Shown here one piece after another: positions 43,814 through 50,947 of a stretch of 64,000 bases of DNA (position 1 is its first letter; the number at the start of each line of letters is the position of its first letter). The notes below the pieces were generated by a model. It had not been told where the DNA came from. It saw only the letters and a program-made list of their open reading frames with translations, and searched no databases. The stretch is from Gemmatimonadaceae bacterium (GTDB lineage Bacteria > Gemmatimonadota > Gemmatimonadetes > Gemmatimonadales > Gemmatimonadaceae). A program made the translations under genes and the position numbers. The stretch is from NCBI GenBank assembly GCA_019637445.1, contig JAHBVS010000001.1:186001-250000 (forward strand). The letters run 5' to 3'.

Positions 43814-44359
43814 CTAGCGGATTGCTTGCGCGATCGCGAACCGCGCTGCCAGCAAAGCCGGCGGCGGATTGGCGCCCGCCGGAAGGCCCCGCACCGCCGC
43901 GTTGTACGCGGCGACCGCAGCACGGGCGGTGCTCACGTTCGGGCCGCCGCCAAGGGCGGCGAGCGCGCTCGAGAGCGCCGTGGCCTGCGCCGCGGGTACC
44001 GGTCCCAGTGCGCTGTTCAGCGCGGCCGACTGCGCGGCCGTCGGCTGCCCGCCGAGCACCGCGCCCAACGCCTGCGCGGCCGACTGCGGCAAGTTGAGCA
44101 CACCACCAGCCGGGTTGATGATCGAGACGCCGTCCGATGGGGCACCGGCGAAGCTGACAATCGCCCCGCCCAGGGCCTGCGACCCCGAAGGGCTCAGGGC
44201 GTTTCCACGGCCGGTCGAGGGCACGTAGGGTGCCAGCGCAGCCGTCACGCCACCACCAGCGCCCGTCGGCGAGCCGAAGTCGGACTGCGCCGGGACCAGC
44301 GCCGGCGCCGCCAACACGGCGGCGCCGAGCGCCAGCGAGCGAAGCCCGTGGCGCAGCAT
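43814..44359 (-). CDS. Secreted SDFGSP protein, paralogue A
   Basis: 181 residues. Signal peptide MLRHGLRSLALGAAVLAAPA with cleavage near VPAQ; the mature part starts QSDFGSPTGAGGG. The mature region is Gly/Ala/Pro-rich with INPAGGVLNLPQSAAQALGA and a C-terminal helical part with AVAAYNAAVRG. It is a clear paralogue of the gene just upstream (shared SDFGSP, NPAGG, AYNAA). I recognise no family. It shares one base with the upstream stop (TGATG), so the two should be made together. Confidence 0.75.
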   Translation of the reverse strand: MLRHGLRSLALGAAVLAAPALVPAQSDFGSPTGAGGGVTAALAPYVPSTGRGNALSPSGSQALGGAIVSFAGAPSDGVSIINPAGGVLNLPQSAAQALGAVLGGQPTAAQSAALNSALGPVPAAQATALSSALAALGGGPNVSTARAAVAAYNAAVRGLPAGANPPPALLAARFAIAQAIR

Positions 44360-44883
44360 CAGCGGGACCCGGCCATCGAGGCCAGTGCCGAGCGGATGGC
44401 CAGCATCGCCGGCGTTGGCGTGCCGGATCCGGCCATGATGGCAGCGTTGTACGCGGCCGTGGCGCGAATCAGCGCTACCCCGCTGCGGCCCGAACCCATC
44501 CCCTGCAACATACTGATCAGGCTGCTCGCCGCAGGACCCGTGACGCCAAGCGCACCCTGCACCGAAGCCACCTGTGCGGGAGTCGCGTCTCCGGCCAGCA
44601 TCGCAGCGATACCCTGCGCGACTGCCTGGGGCACGTTCACTGTGCCACCCGCCGGGTTCTCAACGGTCGCGCCGCCCGAACCCGCGTTCGCCAGCGCGCT
44701 GACGGCGGGTGTGGTCGCAATCGCCCCGCCAGAGGCGCCGCGGAGCGGCAGATACGGCGAAATCGAACCACCCAGCCCCGCACCCGCACCCATCGGCGAG
44801 CCAAAGTCAGACTGCGCCAGCACGGCCGTCGAGCTGACGGCCACGAGCGCCACGGCGCCCAGGATCTTCTTGATGGAAGTCAT
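44359..44883 (-). CDS. Secreted SDFGSP protein, paralogue B
   Basis: 174 residues. The ATG at 44883 is preceded by GAGG at an 8-base spacing; an ATG two codons upstream is too close to it. Signal peptide MTSIKKILGAVALVAVSSTA, mature QSDFGSPMGAGAG, then VENPAGGTVNVPQAVAQGI, and ATAAYNAAIMAG near the C-terminus. Same architecture and spacing as paralogue A. No Cys, so no disulfides. Function unknown; perhaps exported and displayed with the barrel protein encoded upstream. Confidence 0.75.
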   Translation of the reverse strand: MTSIKKILGAVALVAVSSTAVLAQSDFGSPMGAGAGLGGSISPYLPLRGASGGAIATTPAVSALANAGSGGATVENPAGGTVNVPQAVAQGIAAMLAGDATPAQVASVQGALGVTGPAASSLISMLQGMGSGRSGVALIRATAAYNAAIMAGSGTPTPAMLAIRSALASMAGSR

Positions 44884-44898
44884 AGTCATTGCCTCAAG

Positions 44899-45693
44899 TT
44901 AGAACTTCCAGGAGATGCCAGCACCGAGGGCCAGACGGCCAGCGTTGCCTGCGGCACCGGTCAGGTCGTTGATCGACGGCGTGATCACGATCGGCATCGT
45001 CGCGAAAGGCGAGAACGACATCGCGGCGTTGAGCTGCGCGCCCGTGTAGTCGAGGATCGCCGAGGAGAAGTAGTTCACGCGGATGGCCGCCGAGGCGAAG
45101 ACGCCGACGCCCGACTTGCCGTCGGCGAAGGACTCGGCCGACTGGAAGCGACCCGTGCCGAGGCCGAAGTTCAGCGTGGCCTGGTTGAAGGTCTCGGCCT
45201 CGCGGACCGGACGCACCGTCGTCGCGGCGAAGTAGATGGACGGGTCCGTGTCGAACTCGTTGCCGTTGAGGTAGATGCCCTCGACGCCGAGGCCAAGGCC
45301 CCAGTTGTTGATCGCCTTGTGCGCCTTCAGGCTGCCGACCATGCGCGAGCCGAAGCCCGAGCGCACCGTCGAGAGCGAGGTCAGCACGGCCTCGATGCCG
45401 AGCAGTTCCTGCGAGTTCATGAAGCCCGCGCCGATGGACAGCGAGCCGTCGGAGTCACCGCCCGAGGCGGTGGAGTTCTGGAAGCCCAAGCCGGCGAACA
45501 CATCGCCCTTGTTCGGGCCGTAGCCGACCGGCGACGAGGCCGCGACGCCCGGCTGGGCGCGCCCCATCGACATCATCGGGGACTCGGCGATCTCCGGCAG
45601 GAGATACACGTCACGGCCCTGGGCCTCGGCCGAAGCCGACAGCGCCAGCGATGCGACGAGCGCAACGAGGGAAACGGACAGACGATGACGCAT
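44899..45693 (-). CDS. Outer-membrane beta-barrel protein of unknown function
   Basis: 264 residues. Signal peptide MRHRLSVSLVALVASLALSA with AEAQ cleavage; the rest is strand-rich with aromatic turns and ends in LALGAGISWKF, the terminal-Phe signal of outer-membrane barrels. GGAG lies 7 bases before the ATG. It leads a three-gene operon with the two SDFGSP paralogues (15-base gap) from a consensus -35 promoter. No family recognised. Confidence 0.75.
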   Translation of the reverse strand: MRHRLSVSLVALVASLALSASAEAQGRDVYLLPEIAESPMMSMGRAQPGVAASSPVGYGPNKGDVFAGLGFQNSTASGGDSDGSLSIGAGFMNSQELLGIEAVLTSLSTVRSGFGSRMVGSLKAHKAINNWGLGLGVEGIYLNGNEFDTDPSIYFAATTVRPVREAETFNQATLNFGLGTGRFQSAESFADGKSGVGVFASAAIRVNYFSSAILDYTGAQLNAAMSFSPFATMPIVITPSINDLTGAAGNAGRLALGAGISWKF

Positions 45694-45780
45694 CGGGAAT
45701 CTCCGACTGGAGGGGTCAGCAATAGAGGCGCGGATACACGTCTCCCGACCTCAGCGGACCGAGGGCGGGGATTGAGGGGA

Positions 45781-45809
45781 AATGTCCCCCTCGGCAACAC
45801 GACTGTCAA
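45781..45809 (-). promoter_or_regulatory. Promoter of the barrel/SDFGSP operon
   Basis: Perfect TTGACA (45809-45804), 17-base spacer, GACATT (45786-45781). The leader is about 80 nt. A GTCACC/GGTGAC hairpin lies just upstream (45823-45838). It is the best -35 box in the window, suggesting strong expression. Confidence 0.65.
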
Positions 45810-45842
45810 GAGAAGCAGGTCACCTTTCGGTGACGGGGCCGC

Positions 45843-45952
45843 TGACGGAAGACGGAGGTCGAAGGTGGGAGGCCAAGGTGCCCCGCGTGGCCTAGGTCAC
45901 AGCCGACTCCCGGCAGTCGCTTTTGTCCTCCGACCTCTTACCTTCGTCCTAA
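45843..45952. repeat. GGACGAAGG/CCTTCGTCC heptad element before the tRNA
   Basis: A left arm of GACGGAGG/GAAGGTGG words (45849-45872) and a right arm with TTGTCCTCCGACCT and CCTTCGTCCT (45921-45951). The arms are roughly complementary. The same words occur between the two tRNA genes and around pheS. Confidence 0.7.
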
Positions 45953-45957
45953 GCTCG

Positions 45958-46030
45958 GGGCCTATAGCTCAGCGGTTAGAGCGGCGGACTCATAATCCGA
46001 AGTGCGCAGGTTCGAATCCTGCTAGGCCCA
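45958..46030 (+). tRNA. tRNA with CAT anticodon (Ile2 or elongator Met)
   Basis: Cloverleaf: acceptor GGGCCTA/TAGGCCC perfect, D arm GCTC/GAGC, anticodon loop CTCATAA (CAT at 45991-45993), T arm GCAGG-TTCGAAT-CCTGC, discriminator A. No CCA is encoded. The D loop AGCGGTTA and GACTCATAATC resemble tRNA-Ile2, whose C34 is converted to lysidine by TilS, but an elongator Met cannot be excluded. It is not initiator Met, since the acceptor 1-72 pair is G-C. Confidence 0.95.
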
Positions 46031-46034
46031 TTTT

Positions 46035-46129
46035 GAGGACGGAGGTTGAAGGACGAAGGTCGGTGGACTCGTGGCGAAGGTGGGTACGCGTGCCATCTCA
46101 CCTTCGTCCTATCGCCTCCGTCCTAGGAC
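46035..46129. repeat. GGACGGAGG/CCTCCGTCC element between tRNAs
   Basis: GAGGACGGAGGTTGAAGGAC on the left and CACCTTCGTCC / GCCTCCGTCC on the right form an imperfect inverted repeat around GGACTCGTGG. Same heptad family as 45843-45952. Confidence 0.7.
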
Positions 46130-46174
46130 GGCCCTTCGCTTCCCCGCCCGACCCGATTATCCTTCCCGTTCCCC

Positions 46175-46248
46175 GGGCGCGTAGCTCAGCTGGTTAGAGC
46201 GCTGCTTTCACACAGCAGAGGTCGGGGGTTCGAGTCCCTCCGCGCCCA
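46175..46248 (+). tRNA. tRNA-Val (CAC)
   Basis: Acceptor GGGCGCG/CGCGCCC, D arm GCTC/GAGC, anticodon stem CTGCT/AGCAG, loop TTCACAC with CAC at 46209-46211, T arm GGGGG-TTCGAGT-CCCTC, discriminator A. No encoded CCA. 74 nt. Confidence 0.97.
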
Positions 46249-46285
46249 TCACATTTTTGCGTGCTGCACCCGACGTCGGCGGGCC

Positions 46286-47191
46286 CTAGGGTCCGCCGAT
46301 TCGCGTTCCGGGACCTGCTGTAAGTCCCCGCCAGATTCCTGCGGCGCGACCGAAATCGAAGGTCAACACGTACTTCGCCAGCAGCAGCAGCCGCGACGGC
46401 AGGAAGAAAGCCCAGAACGCCAGGCGCTCCGAACCGCGCAGATGCAGTGCCGCGATGCGGCGCCGGTTCCGGTCGCGGTACGCGATCTTCCAGCCCGCCG
46501 GAGGCGGCTCAGGGTCCGGCACCTTGTGCACGAGCCGCGCCTGCGGCACGTGCAGCAGGCGCCATCCCGCCCGCACATAGCGCAGCGACAGTTCCACGTC
46601 CTCGGCGTAGGCCCAGAAGTCCTCGCGGAAGCCTCCACTTTCACGGATCACGTCGCCGCGAATGAGCATCGCGCAACCGCAGAGGCTGGTCACGGCGCGC
46701 GGTGGATCCTCACGCCAAGGCGCGGACTCGATCTGCTCGCCGGCGTGTTCGTGCACCGCTAGGGCGCGCATTGGCGAGAAGCGGCCGCCCGCCCACCAGA
46801 CGCGCCCCGCGGGTGTCGCGTGCAGCATCGTGGGAGACGCGGCAGCGGCCTGCGCATCGCGGTCCAGGGCGTCGTGCAGGAAGGCGAGACAATGCGCGCT
46901 GAGCTCGGCGTCGTCGTTCACGACGAAGACGCGCTCGGCGCCTTGCTCCAGTGCCCACGTGATGCCGCGGGCGTTGCCACCGGCGTAGCCGAGGTTCTCG
47001 CCGGTTTGGAGGAAGTCGTGATCCGGGAATCGCTGGCGGAGCCGCTCGCCGCTGCCGTCTGGGGAGGCGTTGTCCACGATGAGCACGCGCGGACGGGCTG
47101 TGCTGCGCTCGAGCGAGATGATGCACTCGGCGGTGAGGTCCTCGCGGCAGTAGTTGAGGACGATGGCGACTGTGGATCGCGGGGCGTTCAC
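46286..47191 (-). CDS. Glycosyltransferase family 2 (rhamnosyltransferase-like)
   Basis: 301 residues, GT-A fold: VLIVDNASPDGSGERL, NLGYAGGNARGI, DxD-like FVVNDDAEL and FWAYAEDVELSLRYVRAGW. The C-terminal part has one amphipathic membrane-associated region. Probably adds a deoxyhexose to a surface glycan. GTG start overlapping the flippase stop by 4 bases. Confidence 0.9.
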   Translation of the reverse strand: MNAPRSTVAIVLNYCREDLTAECIISLERSTARPRVLIVDNASPDGSGERLRQRFPDHDFLQTGENLGYAGGNARGITWALEQGAERVFVVNDDAELSAHCLAFLHDALDRDAQAAAASPTMLHATPAGRVWWAGGRFSPMRALAVHEHAGEQIESAPWREDPPRAVTSLCGCAMLIRGDVIRESGGFREDFWAYAEDVELSLRYVRAGWRLLHVPQARLVHKVPDPEPPPAGWKIAYRDRNRRRIAALHLRGSERLAFWAFFLPSRLLLLAKYVLTFDFGRAAGIWRGLTAGPGTRIGGP

Positions 47192-48606
47192 GCGGGCGTC
47201 CGAGCCAGCAGCGCCTGGCGCGCCTGATCAATGCTGAGGGCAAGGCCGCGACGCACGGGCGCAATGAGCAGGGGCAGCAGCGCAACGCCGGCGAACCACG
47301 CGGACCAGGCACTCCCTGCAACCGCGACCACCATCAGCGAGCCGAACATGATCTCGACGCCCTGTGGCGCGCCGGTGGCTCCGGCCTCCGCGCGAATCGC
47401 GTGGCGGAATCCGAGCCAGACCACGAGATACGCCGGCAATGCGACGAGCTCCGCGAGGCCGTAGCCCGCCACGCCAATGAGCGGCACCAGCACGACCGCG
47501 ACGCTCGCGAACAACGCCACAAAGGCCACGTGGAAGGCCGTGACGCGGATATTCAGCGCCAAGGCGTACAGCGCCGACGAGTGCAGGTTGAACATCGCGT
47601 TCGCCAGCACTCCCGCGGCCACCAGCGGAAGAATGGGCCCGGTCGCGAGCCACTCCGGTCCGAAGAGCCAACCCACCACGCGAGGACCGACAAGTGCGAG
47701 TGCGAGCAGGGTCGGACCGAGCAGCAGGATCTGCAGCCGCATGCCATCGCGAACGGCAAGGGCCAACCGCTGTCGGTCGTGCTGCAGCTTCGCCAAGCCC
47801 GGCAAGGCGAGCCGCCACACGGCAGCCTTCACGAAGCTCGCCGCCTCAACCAAGCGAATCGCCAGCGCCACGATGGCCACGCCGTCCACGCCGAGCCAGC
47901 GGCCTACGACGAGCGGATTCACGAGATCCTTGAGCTGCCAGGTCCAGATGCTCGAGGCATAGCTGAGCCCGTACCCGAGCGCCTCGCGCGCGACCGTGCG
48001 GTCAAAGGCAAACGCGAAGCGCAGCAGGCTGCGCGCCTGGAGGCGCCACAGCATCCAGGCCTGTTGGCACCACCAGCCGATGACCACCGCCTTCGGCCCC
48101 ACCCCGCGCCAGGCGAGCAGCACGCTCACGGCATACATCAGGAGCATGCCCGTCAGCTCGATCGTCGCCACCTCGCGATATCGCAGTTCGCGCTCGAGCG
48201 CCGCCAACGGAACCATCGCCATCAAGTGCAGCGGCAGGCCGGCCAACAGGCCCAAGGCCAGCTCTCGCACGCCTGCCCCGCCCAACCATCGCTCGACGAA
48301 CGGCAGGAGTAACAGCCCGAGTCCGAATCCGCCGACTCCCGCCATCCCCAACAGGCCGCGCGCAGTAGCGTGCACGCTCAGGATGTCGTCGCCGCTGCGC
48401 CGGACGAGCCAGGCGTTGATGCCCATCTGCGCGACGCCCGAGAGGTACACGAACAGCGCCAGCGCCGCTGCGAATCGCCCGTACCCGCCTGGCCCCAGCA
48501 GCCGCGTCAGCGCAATGGTGCCGCCGAGGCCAATCAGCAGGGTCGCGGCCTGGCGGGCGGCGACGTAGGCGCCGCCGCGCATCGCGGCCTGTCGTAGGGT
48601 GGGCAT
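47188..48606 (-). CDS. Oligosaccharide flippase (Wzx/MATE-like)
   Basis: 472 residues from ATG (MPTLRQAAMRGGAYVAARQA), about 12 membrane segments, e.g. LLIGLGGTIALTRLLGPGGY and MLLMYAVSVLLAW. It matches the polysaccharide synthesis flippase design that moves lipid-linked oligosaccharides across the inner membrane. Overlaps the GT2 gene by 4 bases. Confidence 0.88.
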   Translation of the reverse strand: MPTLRQAAMRGGAYVAARQAATLLIGLGGTIALTRLLGPGGYGRFAAALALFVYLSGVAQMGINAWLVRRSGDDILSVHATARGLLGMAGVGGFGLGLLLLPFVERWLGGAGVRELALGLLAGLPLHLMAMVPLAALERELRYREVATIELTGMLLMYAVSVLLAWRGVGPKAVVIGWWCQQAWMLWRLQARSLLRFAFAFDRTVAREALGYGLSYASSIWTWQLKDLVNPLVVGRWLGVDGVAIVALAIRLVEAASFVKAAVWRLALPGLAKLQHDRQRLALAVRDGMRLQILLLGPTLLALALVGPRVVGWLFGPEWLATGPILPLVAAGVLANAMFNLHSSALYALALNIRVTAFHVAFVALFASVAVVLVPLIGVAGYGLAELVALPAYLVVWLGFRHAIRAEAGATGAPQGVEIMFGSLMVVAVAGSAWSAWFAGVALLPLLIAPVRRGLALSIDQARQALLARTPA

Positions 48607-48678
48607 CGGCCGAAAGAGAACGGGGGGTGTGGAGCGGAACAAGTGGGGCCGGGGGTGCGATGCAGTCGCCCACGACGG

Positions 48679-48684
48679 TATCCT
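48679..48684 (+). promoter_or_regulatory. -10-like box, leaderless start (O-antigen ligase-like)
   Basis: TATCCT ends 7 bases before the ATG at 48692; GAGG is only 2 bases from the start, too close to act as a normal Shine-Dalgarno. Confidence 0.35.
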
Positions 48685-48691
48685 TGAGGCG

Positions 48692-49969
48692 ATGTCGTCC
48701 TCGCTGCTGATCCTGCTCTGGGTCGCCTCACTGGGCGCCGACCGCCTTGACCTGCTCGGCGGTCGCGGTCCGATCCTGCTGCTGCCCTTCCAGGTGCTCA
48801 CCGCGCTCGTGGTGTTCACGGAGTGGCGGCGGCGCCTTCGCGGCGGACGATGGCCGGCGATCAGCGCCGAGGCGTGGACGTTCATCGCCCTCGTGCTCGG
48901 CCTGCTTGCGTTGATGGCGCTGAGCGTGCTGCGCAGTGCCGACGTTGCCGTGTCGCTCGGCCGCGCCGCGCTGCTCGGCGCGACGGCCGTGGGAGTTCCG
49001 CTGGCCGTGTGGGGAATGGCGGACCGCAGCGATATGCTCGCCATCCTCGCCCGCGGCGCTCGATGGGGCCTGGTGGTCGCCGTCGTCTTCAATGCATTGG
49101 CGTTGCTGTCCCTGCTGGGCGCCGCGCCGGGCGAGTTCGTTTTCGGCGCGGCATCAGTGAATGCCGAGCCATCGATGTACGGCGTCATTCCGCGACTCAG
49201 CGGCGCGGCGAGCGACATGAACCGCGGCGGATTGATGGCATTGCTGCACGCCGTGCTCGTGGCGCTGGATCGTCCGGCCAAGCGCGGGCAGTTGGCCTGG
49301 GTGCTGCTGGGCCTCTTCCTCGCGCTTGGTTCGCTGTCGCGCTCGGTCTACCTGGCGGCCGCCCCGGTGGTCTTGCTGCTTCCGCGCTTCATGGAGCAGC
49401 GCTCGCGCGCGGCCTGGCCACGCGCCGCGGCAGTCGTGCTCGCGGCGGTCGCCGTCTTCGCGGCGGTCTTGTTGCAGCCGAACATCCGCGAGAGCGTCGC
49501 GGAGTCGGCGGCGCCGCTGGCGGCGCGCTTCAGCCTGCAGGAAGGCTCGTCGCAAGCGCACGCGTTCCTCTTTTCTCGCGCGGTCAGCGTTGCGACCAGC
49601 GATGTCACGACCACGCTGCTGGGTATCGGCGTCGGCACCAGCTTCCGTGTGCTCGCCGACTTCTTCGCGGGCAACCCGTACGGCAACTTCCACTCCACCT
49701 GGCTCACGCTGTGGGTGGAGAGCGGCATTTTCGCCGCCTTGGTCGCCTTGGCCTTGGTGCTCCTGCCCCTGCGCCGCGCGGGTCCGCTGCGCGGCGTGCT
49801 CCTCGGGCTCGCGCTCTACAACGGCTTCTACAATGGGTTGGGTGAGCCGCTCTTTTGGGTGATGCTCGCGCTCGCGTGGTTGGCGCCGCAGCTGCTCGTG
49901 CCGCCACGCGACGCGTCGCAGCAGCTCGCCGCACAAGCACCCACGACCGCTGGGGCGCCGTCCGTATGA
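48692..49969 (+). CDS. O-antigen ligase/polymerase-like membrane protein
   Basis: 425 residues, about 10-12 membrane segments and a long periplasmic loop (about residues 265-345) with LGIGVGTSFRVLADFFAGNP and NFHSTWLTLWVESGIF, the usual WaaL/Wzy region. It joins glycan repeats or attaches them to a lipid carrier. A second such protein lies at the right edge. Overlaps the lipoprotein start by 4 bases (ATGA). Confidence 0.82.
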   Translation: MSSSLLILLWVASLGADRLDLLGGRGPILLLPFQVLTALVVFTEWRRRLRGGRWPAISAEAWTFIALVLGLLALMALSVLRSADVAVSLGRAALLGATAVGVPLAVWGMADRSDMLAILARGARWGLVVAVVFNALALLSLLGAAPGEFVFGAASVNAEPSMYGVIPRLSGAASDMNRGGLMALLHAVLVALDRPAKRGQLAWVLLGLFLALGSLSRSVYLAAAPVVLLLPRFMEQRSRAAWPRAAAVVLAAVAVFAAVLLQPNIRESVAESAAPLAARFSLQEGSSQAHAFLFSRAVSVATSDVTTTLLGIGVGTSFRVLADFFAGNPYGNFHSTWLTLWVESGIFAALVALALVLLPLRRAGPLRGVLLGLALYNGFYNGLGEPLFWVMLALAWLAPQLLVPPRDASQQLAAQAPTTAGAPSV

Positions 49970-50901
49970 TGCGCGTCAGGGGACTCGCGTTGGGCGTCCT
50001 GCTGCTCGGCGGCCTCGGCAGCCTCGGCTGCGAGCAGTTGCTGACGCGTCCAATCCTCTACGGCACGGTGCGGGTCGAGGCAGTCTCGCGCAGCGGCGCG
50101 GCGCTGCCCGGCGTGCGCGTCGAGCTGTACACCAGCTTCCGACCGATGGGCTACGCCATCACGGATGCGGCGGGTCACGCGGTGTTCTCTCGTGTTCCGC
50201 GCGCCCAGTACGGCGTGGTGATGGGGCTCCCTCCCGAGTACGCGTTGGTCTCAGAGCTCCTTGGCGGCCCACCTGGAAATCGGGTGGATGGCCTCAACGT
50301 CGACGCAGGATCCGATACGACGCTGCGCTTCGTGTTCGCGCGGCGCGGCAATGGAATCGTCGAGGCAACGGTGGTGGACCAGCTCGACGTCCCAATCGCC
50401 GGCGTTACGGTCACGCTGTATCGAAGCAGCGGCGTGCTCGCGAACATCGCAACCGACCTCGCGGGCTTGGCGCGATTCACCGACGTTCCCTTTGGCCAGT
50501 ACGGGGTCCTGGTCGTGCCACCGAGCAGCCTTGGCGTGCCGGGCGCGCCCGCCGTGGTGCGCGATGGGCTCGCCGTGGATGCGGACGTCCCTGCGACGCC
50601 GCGCCTCGTCGTCCAGCGCTGTCTCGGGACGATTCGCCCGCAGGTGCTCGATCAGGACAACCTGCCGGTCGTCGGGATGCCCGTGACGCTCTACCACGGC
50701 GGCGGCGAGATGGCCACAGAGAGCACGGGTGCCGACGGCCGCACGAGCTTCACCGACGTGCCCTGCGGCAACTGGGGCGTCTACGCGAGCGGCATCGCCG
50801 GCTACACGGTCGACTTCGTGCGCAACGTCGGCTTCGTCGACGGGCTCGGCCTCACGAACGCCGCCACGTTGACGCCCACGCTCCGCGCCACGCGTCAGTA
50901 A
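49966..50901 (+). CDS. Lipoprotein with three Ig/CNA-B-like repeats
   Basis: 311 residues (or one fewer: two ATGs in tandem). Signal peptide with lipobox LGSLGC (Cys22). Three homologous ~65-residue repeats follow (about 30-95, 118-180, 205-275), each with a LPGVRVELY / IAGVTVTLY / VVGMPVTLY strand and a F..VP.G.YGV turn, like carboxypeptidase-regulatory or CNA-B folds. A surface-exposed stalk or glycan-binding role is possible. Coupled to the O-antigen ligase-like gene. Confidence 0.75.
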   Translation: MMRVRGLALGVLLLGGLGSLGCEQLLTRPILYGTVRVEAVSRSGAALPGVRVELYTSFRPMGYAITDAAGHAVFSRVPRAQYGVVMGLPPEYALVSELLGGPPGNRVDGLNVDAGSDTTLRFVFARRGNGIVEATVVDQLDVPIAGVTVTLYRSSGVLANIATDLAGLARFTDVPFGQYGVLVVPPSSLGVPGAPAVVRDGLAVDADVPATPRLVVQRCLGTIRPQVLDQDNLPVVGMPVTLYHGGGEMATESTGADGRTSFTDVPCGNWGVYASGIAGYTVDFVRNVGFVDGLGLTNAATLTPTLRATRQ

Positions 50902-50947
50902 CGCGCCCCAGTAACGCGCCCCAGTGGCGCGCCCCAGTAGCGCGCCT
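50896..50947. repeat. 13-bp tandem repeat (4 copies) between convergent genes
   Basis: Units CAGTAACGCGCCC twice, then CAGTGGCGCGCCC and CAGTAGCGCGCCT. The first unit contains the lipoprotein stop codon (TAA), and the array ends at the stop of the convergent Wzz-like gene. Confidence 0.9.

Noticed and set aside
44230-46197. 655-codon plus-strand frame over the barrel locus and tRNA(CAT)
   Set aside because: Runs through a tRNA gene and promoter, and is antisense to three genes with signal peptides.
45958-46248. Integrated element at the tRNA genes
   Set aside because: No integrase, no duplicated tRNA 3' end and no phage genes are seen nearby.
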